Shown: one piece after another, positions 21,809-33,693 of the stretch
Position numbering within the stretch: the stretch's first letter is position 1
Layout: every line of letters starts with the position of its first letter
NCBI GenBank assembly: GCA_015698045.1
Contig: BLAL01000022.1
Location: forward strand, 62,001 to 126,000
Reading direction: 5' to 3'
Origin: Rhizophagus clarus
Lineage: Eukaryota; Glomeromycota; Glomeromycetes; Glomerales; Glomeraceae
DNA length: 64,000 nucleotides
Made by a program: the position numbers and the translations under genes
The notes under the pieces: model-generated
What the model saw: the letters and a program-made list of their open reading frames with translations, nothing else
What the model was told of the DNA's origin: nothing
Database searches by the model: none

Positions 21809-24028
21809 ATGAAACTTGCGAATACAAATGATTCTTTTGACCCAACGCCAAAATTAAAATCTAGCCCTGTACCGATTTGGTTTATTTCATTTTATTCAAA
21901 TGATGACGAGTGTATTTATTGTGGAGAAAAATACATTAATGTGCGATATTATTATGACCAAAAATATTGCAAAGTATGTTTATCGCGTTATATTACTGAT
22001 ATAATTGATAAAGATATATAATTGGACGTATATTTATATACAAAGAATTTAGAATGTAAAGAACATGAAATAAGTAGTACAAAAGTAACACAAAATATTC
22101 AAGAATGCTGTAGAAATTGCTTGGAAATATTAGGTTTTAGACAGATGCTTTGCAGGAATTTTATTTATGAACATGATAACTTATGCAATAATGTATTTAG
22201 TTGCGAAATGTATTGTAAACTATGTGGGGAATTATTATATCAAGAAAATCCTTGTTATATTTTTAATCAGTTTAAACTATGCTCAGATTGTTATATAATT
22301 TCATCCGGATGTATAGAATCAAACTTGACTAAAAAGCCTATTTCAATTATTTATTTACCATGGTGGCATAATATATCTTATTGTATCTGTGATGGAAAAT
22401 TAACATTTATATCAGACTGTCAAAAGTATTGTAATTATTGTTGTATATTTTATACTGGGTGTAGATATTGTTTAATAACAAATATTATTTTTGGATTTAC
22501 AAATCAATCGCAATGTAAAAAATGCAAACGGGTATCATTTATTGATATCACAAATAATATCAGTAGGAATAGTGATTTAGATGACTTTCTAGTTGAATTA
22601 AAGAATGACACCTATATTCAATTGAAAATAGCTGACTTTGCTGACAATGTAAATAATTTAAATATTGATTATTTCTTTCCAAATTCATTAAGCAAAACCA
22701 TTTATAAAATTTACAGTAAATTAGAAACATTTATGGAATGGATACCATATTCTTAATTTACAAATATAGAAAAAGTAGCTGAGGGAGGATTTGGTACCAT
22801 ATTTAGGGCAACTTGGTTAGATGATTCAATAATTAACAATGAATCTACTAATAATTTAAATGTGCCGCGTAGACGTAATAATAAAATTGTTATTTTAAAA
22901 AGATTTAGAAATTCATAAGGTATTAGCAAAGATTTTTTAAATGAAGTGAGTATTTTAATGTTCATACAGTATTCATACTAGTTATTCAATGTTTAATTTT
23001 CATTAAATTATTTTGATTATAGTTAAAATCGAGTCAATGTTGTTATGATATTAAACATCATATTATTAAAACTTTTGGTTTTACAAGAGATCCTAAATTA
23101 GGCGATTATATATTAGTTATGAAATATGCATCAAATTTCACAAATTACATGGAACAAAAATAAATTATCCTGGAACTGTGATAAATTACTTATTCTATGG
23201 CAAATTTCAGAAGGGTATTTATATTAATCTATTTTTTATGTCTAATTATAATAATTCCTAATTTATTTAAATTTTTTAATTAGACTTGAAACTATCCATA
23301 ATGCACATTATATACATCGGGACTTTCATAGTGGAAATATATTATATGATTATTATCATTTATACAATACAATAACACGTCAAGATAGACATGCGTAGAA
23401 AATTAGAGATCTAGGATTATCACAACCTGCAAATAATACTTCATCAAACAATGAAATATATGGTATGATACCTTATATTGCACCAGAAATATTCAAAGGG
23501 TCTCCATTTTCTAAAAAATCTGATATTTATAGTATGGGTATGATTATGTGGGAACTTACAACAGGTTGTAAACCTTTTTCTAATGTCAAACATAACATTT
23601 ATCTTATTTATAAAATTCTTGATGGAGAACGACCTGAAATTAAGAAGATACATCAGAATGTTATGCTGATTTAATGAAAAGCTGTTGGGATCCTGATCCC
23701 AACAAAAAACCTTCTATTAAAAAAATTCACAACACTTTAGGCAGTTGGTCTTTTAGAAATAAACATAATGATATATTTGATAAAGCTGAATTAAAAAGAC
23801 AAGAGTTAATGGATTCAAAGAAGCTTGGGCCTGAATTTTCTGAAAAACCCCACAAAAATGCCATTTATACAAGTAGATCATTAAACTCTTTAATTTCTAA
23901 ATGTTCATCTATTAATTCTTCCAAAGATATGTATGTTAAATTATAATAACTAGTTTTTAGATAAATATATTAAATTTTTTTTTATAGTTTATAATTCAGT
24001 AGAACAAGAATTTGATATAGACATTTAA
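21809..24028 (+). pseudogene. Kinase C: degenerate protein kinase with long Cys-rich N-terminus
   Basis: From ATG 21809 the frame runs through a long Cys-rich region (CIYCGEKY, CKVC, CCRNC, CKLCGE, CKKCKR; several probable zinc knuckles), then MEWIPYS, the glycine loop AEGGFGTIFRATW, VILKRF, an intron at 22946-23022 (GTGAGT..TATAG), KTFGFTRDP, a second intron near 23221-23283, HRDFHSGNIL, IRDLGLS, APEIF, and SCWDPDPNKKP, ending QEFDIDI at TAA 24026-24028. Lesions: TAA 22019-22021, TAA 22754-22756, TAA in the RNS-stop-GIS region near 22916, frameshift near 23160, TAG near 23397, frameshift near 23655. Catalytic residues survive but no full product is possible by standard decoding. It is only distantly related to kinases A and B and has a much longer Cys-rich N-terminus. 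Confidence 0.8.
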
Positions 24029-24425
24029 AGGTATTTAAAGTTAAAAAATTTTTAAACTATTTATAATTTAAATTTCTCAATTAAACTTTCTGAGACCTAC
24101 TTTTTGGGGTGAATTAACATCGTTATGATAATAAACTCTATTCCATATTTTAAATTAATATCAACTATAGACTTTTATTGTATGAATCATAACTTACTAA
24201 GTGCATAGACAATAAAGTGGATGAGGTAATCAAAGTGCGTTGAAATTGTTATTATTTTTCAATAAATGAGTCGATTTAAACGTGAATGACTGATTTAACA
24301 TAATACAAAAGAATTTCATTTTCGTACATATTTGTAATTTTACGAAAATCCATCTCAGTCCGTATTATGATGATTTTGCCCAAATTTTGAAACAAATCAT
24401 TCTCAGAAAATTTTATTGACTTATT
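24029..24425. other. AT-rich intergenic DNA
   Basis: No coding frame and no repeat seen between kinase C and the next MITE. Confidence 0.45.
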
Positions 24426-24720
24426 CCCTATAAAAAAAATAGATACGTTTTTATATGGAATTTATACTGAGAAATATGTTTAAATACTGAAATATACTGA
24501 AAGATACGTTTTATAATACTGAGAGATACGGAATTGGACAACTTTCCGTATATCACTATATACTTTTTCTCAGTATCATTTCACGTAAAAACGTTTATAG
24601 TGAGATACGGAAAATTGACCAATTCCGTATCTCTCAGTATTATAAAATGTATCTCTTAGTATATAAACGTATCTTTCAGTATAAATTCCATATAAAAACG
24701 TATCCATTTTTTTTATAGGG
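24426..24720. mobile_element. MITE with ~45-bp terminal inverted repeats
   Basis: Left end CCCTATAAAAAAAATAGATA and right end, read inward, CCCTATAAAAAAAATGGATA; similarity continues through ACGTTTTTATATGGAATTTA on both sides. Inner arms share GATACGGAATTGG-type words in inverted order, so the whole 295 bp can fold. No target duplication is certain and no coding capacity is present. Confidence 0.75.
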
Positions 24721-25340
24721 ATTTATTGCCAAAGAATTCTTTAGACAAGAAATAAATAATTTTTTTAAGAAAGCATAACTGAATTTATTGGACTATAGAC
24801 AATAAACATTATCAAAACACTAATGTCCAAATAAAATTGATCTTCAAATGAACGTTTCTGATTAGTTCAATTAATCAAATTCAAGTTGTCCAAAATATTT
24901 TTCAATTAAGCCTTATTCAATTCCATCATTGATTTTGGAACAAGCAAATATTACCACTAAATATAGGTGAAAATTAAAAGGAAATTGGAAAACATAATTT
25001 TAAAATAATCATGTACTTAATTAATCAGTTAAATCAAATTGGAGCGTGATTTATTAAAATACTTAATTACGATTAATTACTGAAAGCTTGAGAATTTCTT
25101 GTCTATTTTATAGTAACTTTTCATATAACTAATTCTGTTAAGCCAAATCCTGATGAGAAATTTCTAATTGTTGATCATCATTATTCGTTAGAATCAATTA
25201 TTATTTTATAACAGGAATTATTAATTATAATCTACCAGATACAATTGAATTAAGAAATCATAACTCGATTATAATAAACAAACAAAACAAACGGGCCAGG
25301 AAAGAAAAATAATTGGTGAATTCATTCAAGAAATGTAATA
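24721..25340. other. AT-rich DNA with a kinase-module fragment
   Basis: Mostly featureless. At about 25290-25336 a fragment reads IIGEFIQEM, matching the conserved DEFIQEM segment of the kinase modules at 26-28 kb, and is cut off by the MITE at 25341. Confidence 0.4.
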
Positions 25341-25595
25341 CCGTCTGCGACTGCATATAGTACCCCCCAAAAATAGTACCCCCCGTGATTAGTACCCGTC
25401 TGCATATCTCAAATATGTAATATTTAATTTCCTAAAAATCAGTATATTTAACCACTATTATAAATGAAATTTAATTTTTTCATATATTAAATATGTCTAA
25501 TGCTGGCAGGATGAGCGTACATACCCAGGTACTATTCAATTTATAAAATCAAGTTCTTGATTAAGACCCCAGGTACTATATGCAGTCGCAGACGG
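25341..25595. mobile_element. TA-flanked MITE, ends CCGTCTGCGACTGC
   Basis: Left CCGTCTGCGACTGCATATAG and right, read inward, the same 20 bases: perfect terminal repeats, followed by GTACC. Each end abuts TA (25339-25340 and 25596-25597), fitting a Tc1/mariner-type target. It interrupts a kinase-module fragment right after IQEM. The interior is AT-rich, with no coding frame. Confidence 0.8.
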
Positions 25596-25597
25596 TA

Positions 25598-26019
25598 TAT
25601 ATTTGTATAAAATACTATAAAACTAGTATTTAAAAAGACAAAAAAAAAATAATAATAATTAAGTATGGCCAAACTAAAAATATCTAATTTACAATATTAC
25701 TATCTATAAAATCAAAAAAAATTGTATAATAATATTTAAGTTTATACAAATATAATAATATAAATTATAAATACTGATCATTTATCTTGGGAGGAAAATT
25801 TTAATCATTCTATCAAATTTAAGCGACGGGCTAAAAATTTAAGCGACGGGCTAAAGTTTTTAATTCTAAAATAAGTTAAGATCTATATTACAAACCTTAT
25901 TCATTTTTTGGTTAGACTTCTATTTGTCATACCAATGCCGCTTCGTCATGTGATATTCATGTTACTTATTTTAAAATCCCATTATGCCGATCATTTTTTT
26001 TTACAAAAAAAAAAAAATC
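25598..26019. other. AT-rich DNA upstream of the kinase-module repeat
   Basis: A short direct repeat AAATTTAAGCGACGGGCTAA occurs twice in tandem at about 25816-25855. Nothing else is seen. Confidence 0.4.
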
Positions 26020-27964
26020 ATGTCGTTTCATGATGATATTAAATGTGAAAATTGTATCTGATAGATGGTGTAAACCATGTCAAATAAATAATATTAAGAA
26101 AAATTTTGCAACATATAGTAGTGGAAATGAAAAAATAGATGAATTCATTCAAGAAATACGATTAAATATTGAAAATTATAATGATATAATATTTGAATGG
26201 ATACCATACAACCAGTTTAATGATATCAAAAAAGTAAAAAAGAGTGATTCTGCTACACTATATTCAGCAATATGGATTGATGGCTCATTAAAATATGTAC
26301 TTAACAAAGAGGAGTATAAATATGAAAGAATACCTGATGAGAAAGTTTTTTTTAAATGTTTAAATAATTCGCAAAATATTATTTTCAATGAATTAAAAAA
26401 TGAGGTGAGATCTTAATTCTTATATTTTAATTTAAGAGGCTTTCAAAATAATAACTTTTTATATGTTTAACAGATTAAATCATATTCTATTAATGTACGT
26501 GAATATAATGATATTCCTAAAATATATGGAATATCTCAAAATTCAGATACTAAAGATTATATTTTAGTTTTTAGCAAATGTTTTTGTGAAAAATGTGGTG
26601 ATCAATATACAGATCTATGGTATAGATGGTGTAAACCATGTCAAAAAAATGAATTGAAACAAAATTTTGCAAACTGGAGTAGTGGAAATAAAAAAATTGA
26701 TGAATTCATTCAAGAAATGCAATTAAATATTGAAAGTCATTATGATATAATAGTTAAATGGATACCATATAATCAATTTAATGATATCAAAGAAGTAAGA
26801 AAGAGTGATTCTGCTACACTATCTTCAGCAATATGGATTGATGGCCCATTAAGATATGATGTAGACATATATAAATATGAAAGAATACCCGATGAGAAAG
26901 TTGTTTTAAAATGTTTAAATAATTCACAGAATATTATTTCCAATGAATTAACAAATGAAGTGAGATTCTAATTCTTGTATTTTAATTTAAAAGGCTTTCA
27001 AAATAATAACTTTTTATATATTTAACAGATTAAATCATATTCTATTAATATATATGATGTTAATAATATTCCTAAAATATATGGAATATCTCAAAATTTA
27101 AATACAAAAGATTATATCATAGTTCTTGGTGATTTATGTAAAAACTGTTGTGATCAATATACAGAATTATGGTATAGTAGATGGTGTAAACCATGCCAAA
27201 TAAATTATTTAAAAGAAAATTTTGCAAACTGGAATAGTGAAAATGAAAAAATTGATGAATTCATTCAAGAAATGTGAAAGTTATAATGATATGGGTTCTT
27301 TGCTAGGAAAATGACCTTCTGAGGATTTTTTACTGAAAATTAAGATTTTTATAGTTCTTTATTTTTCAAAGCTGATAGATTAAAATGAGCTTAACAATAA
27401 AATTTAGTTAAAAAATTTCTCAGAAGGTCATTTTCCTAGCAAAAAACCCATATAATAGTTGAATGGATACCATATAACCAGTTTAATGATATTAAAGAAG
27501 TAAGAAAGAGTGATTTTGCTATACTATATTCAGCAATATAGGTTGATGGCCCATTAAGATATAAATATGGAAAATTTGAATATGAAAAAAAGCCCAATGA
27601 GGAAGTTACTTTAAAGTATTTAAATAATTCACAGAATATTGTTAGTGAATTTTTAAATGAGGTATGAAATTCCTTTTTATAATTTAAGAATTTTTATTTT
27701 AATAATTTTTATATATTTTAACAGGTTAAAATGATGTTTTTTATTAAAATTGATGAAGATTATATTCCTAAAATATATGGAATATCTCAAAATTCAGATA
27801 CAAAAGATTATATTTTAGTTCTTAGCAAATGTTTTTGTGAAAAATGTGGTAATCAATATACAGATTTAAAAAAAAAATGGTGTAAACCATGTCAAAAGAA
27901 TGAATTGGAACAAAATTTTGCAAACTGGAGTAGTGGAAATGAAAAAATTGATAAATTTATTTAA
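26020..27964 (+). pseudogene. Tandem repeat of kinase N-lobe modules lacking a catalytic loop
   Basis: Four copies of a ~540-bp module. Each module: hinge-like IPKIYGISQN..TKDYILV, directly fused to a CEKCG..WCKPCQ Cys-pair module, then NFANWSSGN, IDEFIQEM, WIPYNQF, a degenerate glycine loop KSDSATLxSAIWIDG, VVLKCLNNSQNI, NE, then a 63-69 bp intron (26405-26473, 26960-27028, 27662-27724). The second exon (26474-26959) is fully open: 162 codons, phase 0 at both ends. The first module starts at ATG 26020 with a frame disruption within 10 codons; the third has an ~11-nt deletion near 27274, a MITE at 27292-27450 and TAG in SAI-stop-VDG; the fourth ends at TAA 27962-27964 after KIDKFI. No HRD or DLG motif occurs anywhere. 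Likely arisen by unequal exchange between kinase genes. Confidence 0.75.
27292..27450. mobile_element. TA-flanked MITE (159 bp) inside the third kinase module
   Basis: Left TGGGTTCTTTGCTAGGAAAA and right, read inward, TGGGTTTTTTGCTAGGAAAA; repeats extend about 38 bp (ATGACCTTCTGAG). TA lies on both sides (27290-27291, 27451-27452). Removing the element plus one TA restores ..TATAATGATATAATAGTT.., which reads YNDIIVEW and matches the other modules exactly. Same length class and first bases (TGGGKTCTTTGC) as the MITE at 39509-39665. Confidence 0.92.
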
Positions 27965-28032
27965 AGTGAAAGCAATTGTTCATTTAAACTATGTAATTTA
28001 TGTAGTTTAATATTTAATTTCGCATTCTTTTC

Positions 28033-28277
28033 CTATTGATCAAACAAATTAATTAGTATAAAAAATATAAAAACATCTCTTGACATAATAAACTTTCTTA
28101 CAAATAAATTAATCGCATCTTTTTTTATGTTTAATGTCGAATTTTCTATTATTATCGTCTTTTGCTTATCTGTGATTGATTTAATTAAAGATAAATATTC
28201 ATCTAATTCTTTAATTGACTTCGATGACAGTATTATTTTTAGAAGAATAGTAGTATTATCGGAACTTTCAAAATGTT
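28033..28277 (-). CDS. Possible exon of an unknown gene
   Basis: The minus-strand block after an acceptor-like CATTATAG (28278-28279) is open for 80 codons to TAG 28033-28035. It reads HFESSDNTTILL, SIKELDEYLSLIKSITDKQK, then a hydrophobic end. Regular charged/aliphatic patterning suggests a coiled coil and genuine coding history. It may be the 3' exon of the small gene at 28456-28806, but no donor with matching phase was found. Confidence 0.35.
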
Positions 28278-28455
28278 CTATAATGAAGCAAAATCATAAT
28301 TAAATATCAACTTAACGGACCAGTTTAATGGACTAATAATTTTTTGCTCAAAAGAGCTTAATCATGCGTAATTTATTGCAGTACAGTTGTTAATCTCTTA
28401 AAATTCTTGTAAATAAAACATTTTTTCAATATTCAAATCAAACGAAAATTTGAAT

Positions 28456-28806
28456 TTATTTTACTGTGTTTTTAAGGAAATTAACTCTTTCCTCAAGTAA
28501 ATCAAGCTTTTTTTCATTCTCCATATCGATAAAACATATTAATTTTTCAAACTCAGCCTAATGATATTTAATGCAATTCTTATGTCTCTCGTATTTATCT
28601 GAACCATCATAATCAATATCGAGATTAATAAGAATTCTCTGAATATAAAGAATGTTTTTAATATTGTTAAGAAGAGTGCTGCAATCAACTTTGTTACCTT
28701 CTCGCTAATTATTAAGAAAATTTTATTTATTAAAAATCACACGATTTTATTTTGTAATCACCTTGGAGATTGATGCTGAACTACGAGTGGTTCTGCATTT
28801 TACCAT
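28456..28806 (-). pseudogene. Small two-exon gene, coiled-coil-like, one in-frame TAG
   Basis: Exon 1: ATG 28806 to 28762 (MVKCRTTRSSASISK); intron 28705-28761 (GTGATT..TAATTAG, 57 bp); exon 2: 28704 to TAA 28456-28458. Phase 0 junction. About 97 codons with one TAG at 28558-28560 (KYH-stop-AEF). The product has a short basic leader and two helical, Lys/Glu/Leu-rich stretches (for example LLEERVNFLKN) compatible with a coiled coil. No family recognised. It sits between the kinase modules and the 29.3-30.5 kb cassette array. Confidence 0.45.
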
Positions 28807-29300
28807 TCTCACAGTTTAATCTCTTCTAAGTTTGGTTCAAAATGCTTATCTCATAATCTTTATAACAATTTTCATGTGTAATAAATAAATTATAAATTCT
28901 GAAAGGTCTTTACAGTATATACATCATATCATGTGACAGTCTGTGTGATATAAAAATCTATATTAATCTCAAGAACGTTTACATATCCAAGATCTCAGTT
29001 GTTGTTATATTTTCGTTGAGTTGTTTGGCAAGTATCAGTGTGGTTTATAGAACTTTTAAACAATTATTGTATCTAAAAAACATTCAATCAATAACGAAAA
29101 AAAGTTAACGATATCTTACAAACTACCTTTCTATACTTCATGCATAGGTACGTATGATTAAATTTATCAAATTATCGGAATAAGTCAATTAATTATAATT
29201 TCACCTTAGATATTATTGAAAATGGCTTTTTTTTGGCAAATATTGTAGGTACTAATGCATTTATTTTATCAAATTTATTAATTAACTAATTCATATTGCT
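28807..29300. other. AT-rich intergenic DNA
   Basis: No coding frame or repeat seen. Confidence 0.45.
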
Positions 29301-29316
29301 AACTACATACAGCGAT

Positions 29317-30545
29317 TTACGTAAGAGTTATAAAATACTCAATATGCACGGCAGTTAGTGCTATTCTTTGGGAGTTTGATACTTTTAATTTGTCATTATA
29401 CGTTGTGATGATAATAGCAGGGTTAACATTATAATTTTCATGAAAATGGAGCATGATCATTTGCTCTCCCGTTGACATTTGTGGTTGGTATGCCTTCAAT
29501 AATATGTTTTTTGCTTGAGAATGTAAAAACATAAAATCACACATATTAACTAAAAAATAATATTTGTTCATTGATAGATAATAGCAAGATTAATATTTTA
29601 ATTACCATGAAAATGGAGCATGATCATTTGCACTCTCCTTGACATTTGTGGTTTGTATGCCATCAAGTACATGTTGTTTGCTTGAGAATGTGAAAACATA
29701 GAATCGTACATATTAACTAACAAATAATATTTGTTTCTTGATAGAGAATAAAAATATTAACATTTTAATTACCATGAAAATGGAGTGTAAGCAGTTGCTC
29801 TCGCTTTACATTAATGGTTGGTTTTTCATCAATGATATGTTGTTTGCTTTAGAATGTAAAATATAAATCGTATATATTAGCTAACAAATAATATCTTTTC
29901 CTTGATAGATAATAATAAGATTAACATTTTAATTACCATGAAAATGGGGCATGAACATTTGCTCTCGCGTACACATTATTGGTTTGTATTCTATCAAGGA
30001 AATAGTTTTTGCTTAAAAATGTGAAAATATAAAATCGTACATAAAAACTAACAAATAATATTGTTTTTTTGATAGAAAATGACAAGGTTAATATTTTAAT
30101 TACCATGAAAATGGAGTGTAAGCAGTTGCTCTCGCTTTGACATTAGTGGTTGGTTTTTCATCAATGATATGTTTTTTGCTTGAGAATGAGAAAACATAAA
30201 ATCGTACATATTAACTAACAAATAATATTAGTTCCTTGATAGAGAATTACAAACTTAGCATTTTAATTACTTTGAAAATGGAGCATAAGCATTTGCTCCC
30301 GTGTTGACATTTGTGGTTTTACGCCATCAAGAATATGTGAATGTGAAAACATAAAATCGTACATATTAAAATAACAAATAATATTTGTTCCTTGATAGAC
30401 AATAACATGTTTAATATTATAAAGGCTTTGAGAATGATCCATAAGCATTTGCTCTCAGGTTGACATTAGTGATTGGCACATTATCAATGATATGTTTTTT
30501 GTATGAGAAAGTGAAGACATCAAAATTGTACATATTAACAAATAG
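29317..30545 (-). repeat. Array of ~8 units (~160 bp) with 75-nt exon-like cassettes, minus strand
   Basis: On the minus strand units read TTTTCACATTCTCAAG (acceptor-like), a 75-nt core starting CAAAAAACATAT and ending CTCCATTTTCATG, then GTAATTAAAATGTTAATC and a spacer with CTATCAAGGAACAAATATTA. Joined core to core the phase is 1-1 and each core gives 25 residues of type AKNI-L--YQPLMSTREQ then MLMLHFH. Frames at 29317-29571 and 30263-30448 are unspliced reads through single units. Several donors are intact (near 29605, 29770, 29930, 30100), others mutated. The plus-strand word CATGAACATTTGCTC also occurs in the 15.2-17.2 kb array, hinting at a distant common origin. Confidence 0.7.
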
Positions 30546-30887
30546 TATTTGAAGAATCAATTTTTATTTTCATTTCTTAACAATTAAAAAATGAATAATG
30601 TTGGACAAATTTCGGACAAAATTACTTGCGCATTTTCAGATGTTTTCAGGACACTCATTTATCCGGACAATTTCAAAATATTTTTTTTTTTGTAAAGAAT
30701 TTATGCAATTTCTGTTGTACACAGCTGTACAAATTATTCAAAATTTAGAAAATGGAGTTTTACACAACATGGCCCCAAATGATTGATATTCTTTTGGAGT
30801 TAAGAATCCGTGAAATTCGCTTACAACTTTTTTCATTTTCAATATTTTCATGTCTTTCCTAATTATACTATAACTTAAAATTACATT

Positions 30888-32707
30888 ATGTCGAGTGTTG
30901 TTTGGGCTACATATAAAAGAGCATATAGAAATGCAATTAAAAGTGAATGTAAAATTGGTTATCAAAAAAATTATACTCCAGATGAAAAACATGAACGTAC
31001 AGTACAAATGGCTCTTAATGATAATTCTCTTACGAGAGATGAAAAATTGGCAGTAATAAAAATGCTTAATAAAGATTATGATTGTTTTAAAATTCGTAGT
31101 AATGAAGGAACAAAAAGAATTTGTGAAAATTGTCATGATGAATGTTTAGCTACATTATACTGTGAACATTGTGTTCAAAATTATTTAAAAAAAAATTTTT
31201 CAAACTGGTCATCTAAAAATGATGACATTGATAATTTAATACAAAAATGTCAGATGGAAACATTCACACCAGATAGTATAGTTGAATGGATCCCATACGA
31301 TAATTTACAGGGTGTTAATTATCTAACTGAAGGCGGATATTCTAAAATTTATACAGCAATTTGGATAGGTGGACGTTATAATGAATGGGATTCTAAAGAA
31401 AAACAATTAACAAGACTTGGAAATCATCATGTAATACTTAAAGAGTTAGATAATGTTGAAAATGCTGATAGAAGATGGTTTGAAGAGGTATGTAATCAAA
31501 AATGTTTTATATTACTATTTTGAAATCGGTTAGTAATAATTTTATATAATTTTTTTAGAGCAAATCTCATTTAACTATAAGTAGCAAATGGGAAGGTGTA
31601 GCACAATGTTTTGGTTTAACAAAGAATCCGACAAGTAAAAATATTATGCTTGTAATGATCAGAATGGTAACGGATTTAAGAACGTATTTGAAACAGTATC
31701 ATAATGATCTTACCTGGAATAAAAGGATACAAATTGCTTTTGATATAATAGATGGAATTGACAGTATTCATCGTGAAAAAGCAATTCATAGAGATTTACA
31801 TTCTGGAAATATATTACTTGAATATAATCAAAGTTTTTGTATTAGTGACCTTGGATTTTGTGGACCTGTTGATAAACCATTAAATAGTGTATATGGAAAT
31901 CTTCCTTATATAGCACCCGAGGTTATTACTAGTAATGGTGAAAAATATACTTATGCCTCTGATATTTATAGTATTGGTATACTTTTATGGGAAATTTCAT
32001 CTGGACAACCACCTTTTGCTGATTTTGATTATAATTATGATCTTGCAATGAAAATAGTAGAAGAAATGAGACCAATAATAATATCAGAAACTATTCCTTT
32101 AGAATATGAAAAATTAATGAAACAATGTTGGAATGCTGATCTAACAAAGAGACCTGATGCTAGTACATTATGGAGTAAAATAAGAAATTTATCATTTCAA
32201 AACTATCAATTTGAAAGCCAAAAATTAAATAATTCAATTGATTTAATAAGTAAAAATTATACTAGTAGTACTTACCAATTTAAAAATTTCCCTGAACCAA
32301 AAAATGCAACAGAAGGTAATAATATCATTTTAAAATATATTATTACATTAAAGTATATTAACATTTATATTTTTTCATTTAATTAAAATACAAAATAGAA
32401 GAGCAAGAAGGTAAATATAATAATTTGATAATGCTTTAGTGATATTTAATTTAATTCTAAATGTATATGATAATTTTATAGCATTTCATAGTAAACCTTA
32501 TAGTTTTAATATTCCTTATACTAGTAAGTATTTTTAATTTTAAATTAAATATTTTATCTGCAATTTTACCAATTATATTCTTTATTTTTAGTTGAAACTA
32601 TTGATAATTCAAGTAATGAGAAAAATATTAACACAAAATCAAGTAATATATATAAAAGTAAAAATTTATTATTAAAAAGTAATACATTTTATTATTATCA
32701 AACCTAG
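30888..32707 (+). CDS. Kinase B: protein kinase, paralogue of kinase A
   Basis: Five exons: 30888-31487, 31559-32315, 32399-32410 (12 nt), 32482-32523, 32592-32707; introns 71, 83, 71 and 68 bp. Phases match kinase A exon by exon, total 509 codons including stop. N-terminal module CENCHDEC..YCEHC, then NFSNWSSKNDDIDNLI; kinase domain with GGYSKIYTAIW, VILKEL, HRDLHSGNIL, DLGFCGP, APEVI, WEISSGQPPF, QCWNADLTKRPD. All catalytic residues are present. The stop TAG (32705-32707) is the first three bases of a hAT-like element; without it the frame would run 15 codons further (DDIYNNP.. to TAG at about 33738), so the C-terminus is element-truncated but the kinase domain is whole. Active kinase expected; pathway unknown. 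Confidence 0.9.
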
Positions 32708-33693
32708 GGCTCCGATCGGTTCGGTTCGGTTCGGTTTTTGCAAAAACCGATACCAAACCGAATTAATCAGTATCGGTATTAATGATTACCGAAACCGATC
32801 GGTAATTACCGAAAACCGAACCGATTTACCGAACGAGTTTAGTAAAAAAACGTTTCGCAATGTTTAGCAAAAAAAAAGTTGCGAAACGATTTTTTCTTAT
32901 CAAATCATCCATAAAAAAACGTTTCGCAACGTTTTTTATTAAAGTGACAAAAAAAAACGTTGCGAGACGTTTTTTTTATATTAAATCGTTTTATAAAAAC
33001 GTTTCGCAACGTTTTTAAATAAAAAGGAAAATAACGTTGCGAAACGTTGTTTTCTATATTAAATTTCCGATGTAAAAAACGTTTCGCAACGTTTTTTACA
33101 AGTTTCGCAGAAATAACGTTGCGAAATGTTATTTTTTTTATATCAAACGTTTATGTAAAAAACGTTTCGCAACGTTTTTTACAATGTTCGCAAAAATAAC
33201 GTTGCGAAACGTTATTTTTCATAATAAATTGTTTATGTAAAAAACGTTTCGCAACGTTTTTTACAAGTTCCGCAAAAATAACGTTGTGAAACGTTATTTT
33301 TTTTATCAAATCGTTTATGTAAAAAACGTTTCGCAACGTTTTTTACAAGTTTCGCAAAAATAACGTTGCGAAACGTTATTTTTTATCAAATCGTTTATGT
33401 AAAAAACGTTTCGCAACGTTTTTTACAAGTTCCGCAAAAATAACATTGCGAAACGTTATTTTTTATATCAAATGTTTATGTAAAAAACGTTTCGCAACAT
33501 TTTTTTTAACTACATTATTTACGTTTTTCTTATAAAAAAAAAACGTTTTTATTATCGGTAAATCGGTTCGGTAAATCGCAAAACCGATACCGAAACCGAA
33601 AGTTTCGGTTCGATAAATCATAAAACCGAAACCGCTCTGATACCGAAACCGGTCGGTACGGTTCGGTAATTGCCGAAACCGATCGGAGCCCTA
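32705..33693. mobile_element. hAT-like foldback element at the kinase B stop codon
   Basis: Ends TAGGGCTCCGATCGGTT (left) and, read inward from the right, TAGGGCTCCGATCGGTT: 17 identical bases, starting TAGGG as in the hAT YARNG consensus. Subterminal CGGTTCGGT/ACCGAACCG motifs repeat on both sides. The interior is an array of ~80-bp units pairing AACGTTTCGCAACGTTTTTT with AATAACGTTGCGAAACGTTA, so it can form many hairpins. No coding capacity. The flanking 8-mers ATCAAACC and GATGATAT do not match, so the duplication is lost or one end is rearranged. Confidence 0.85.
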
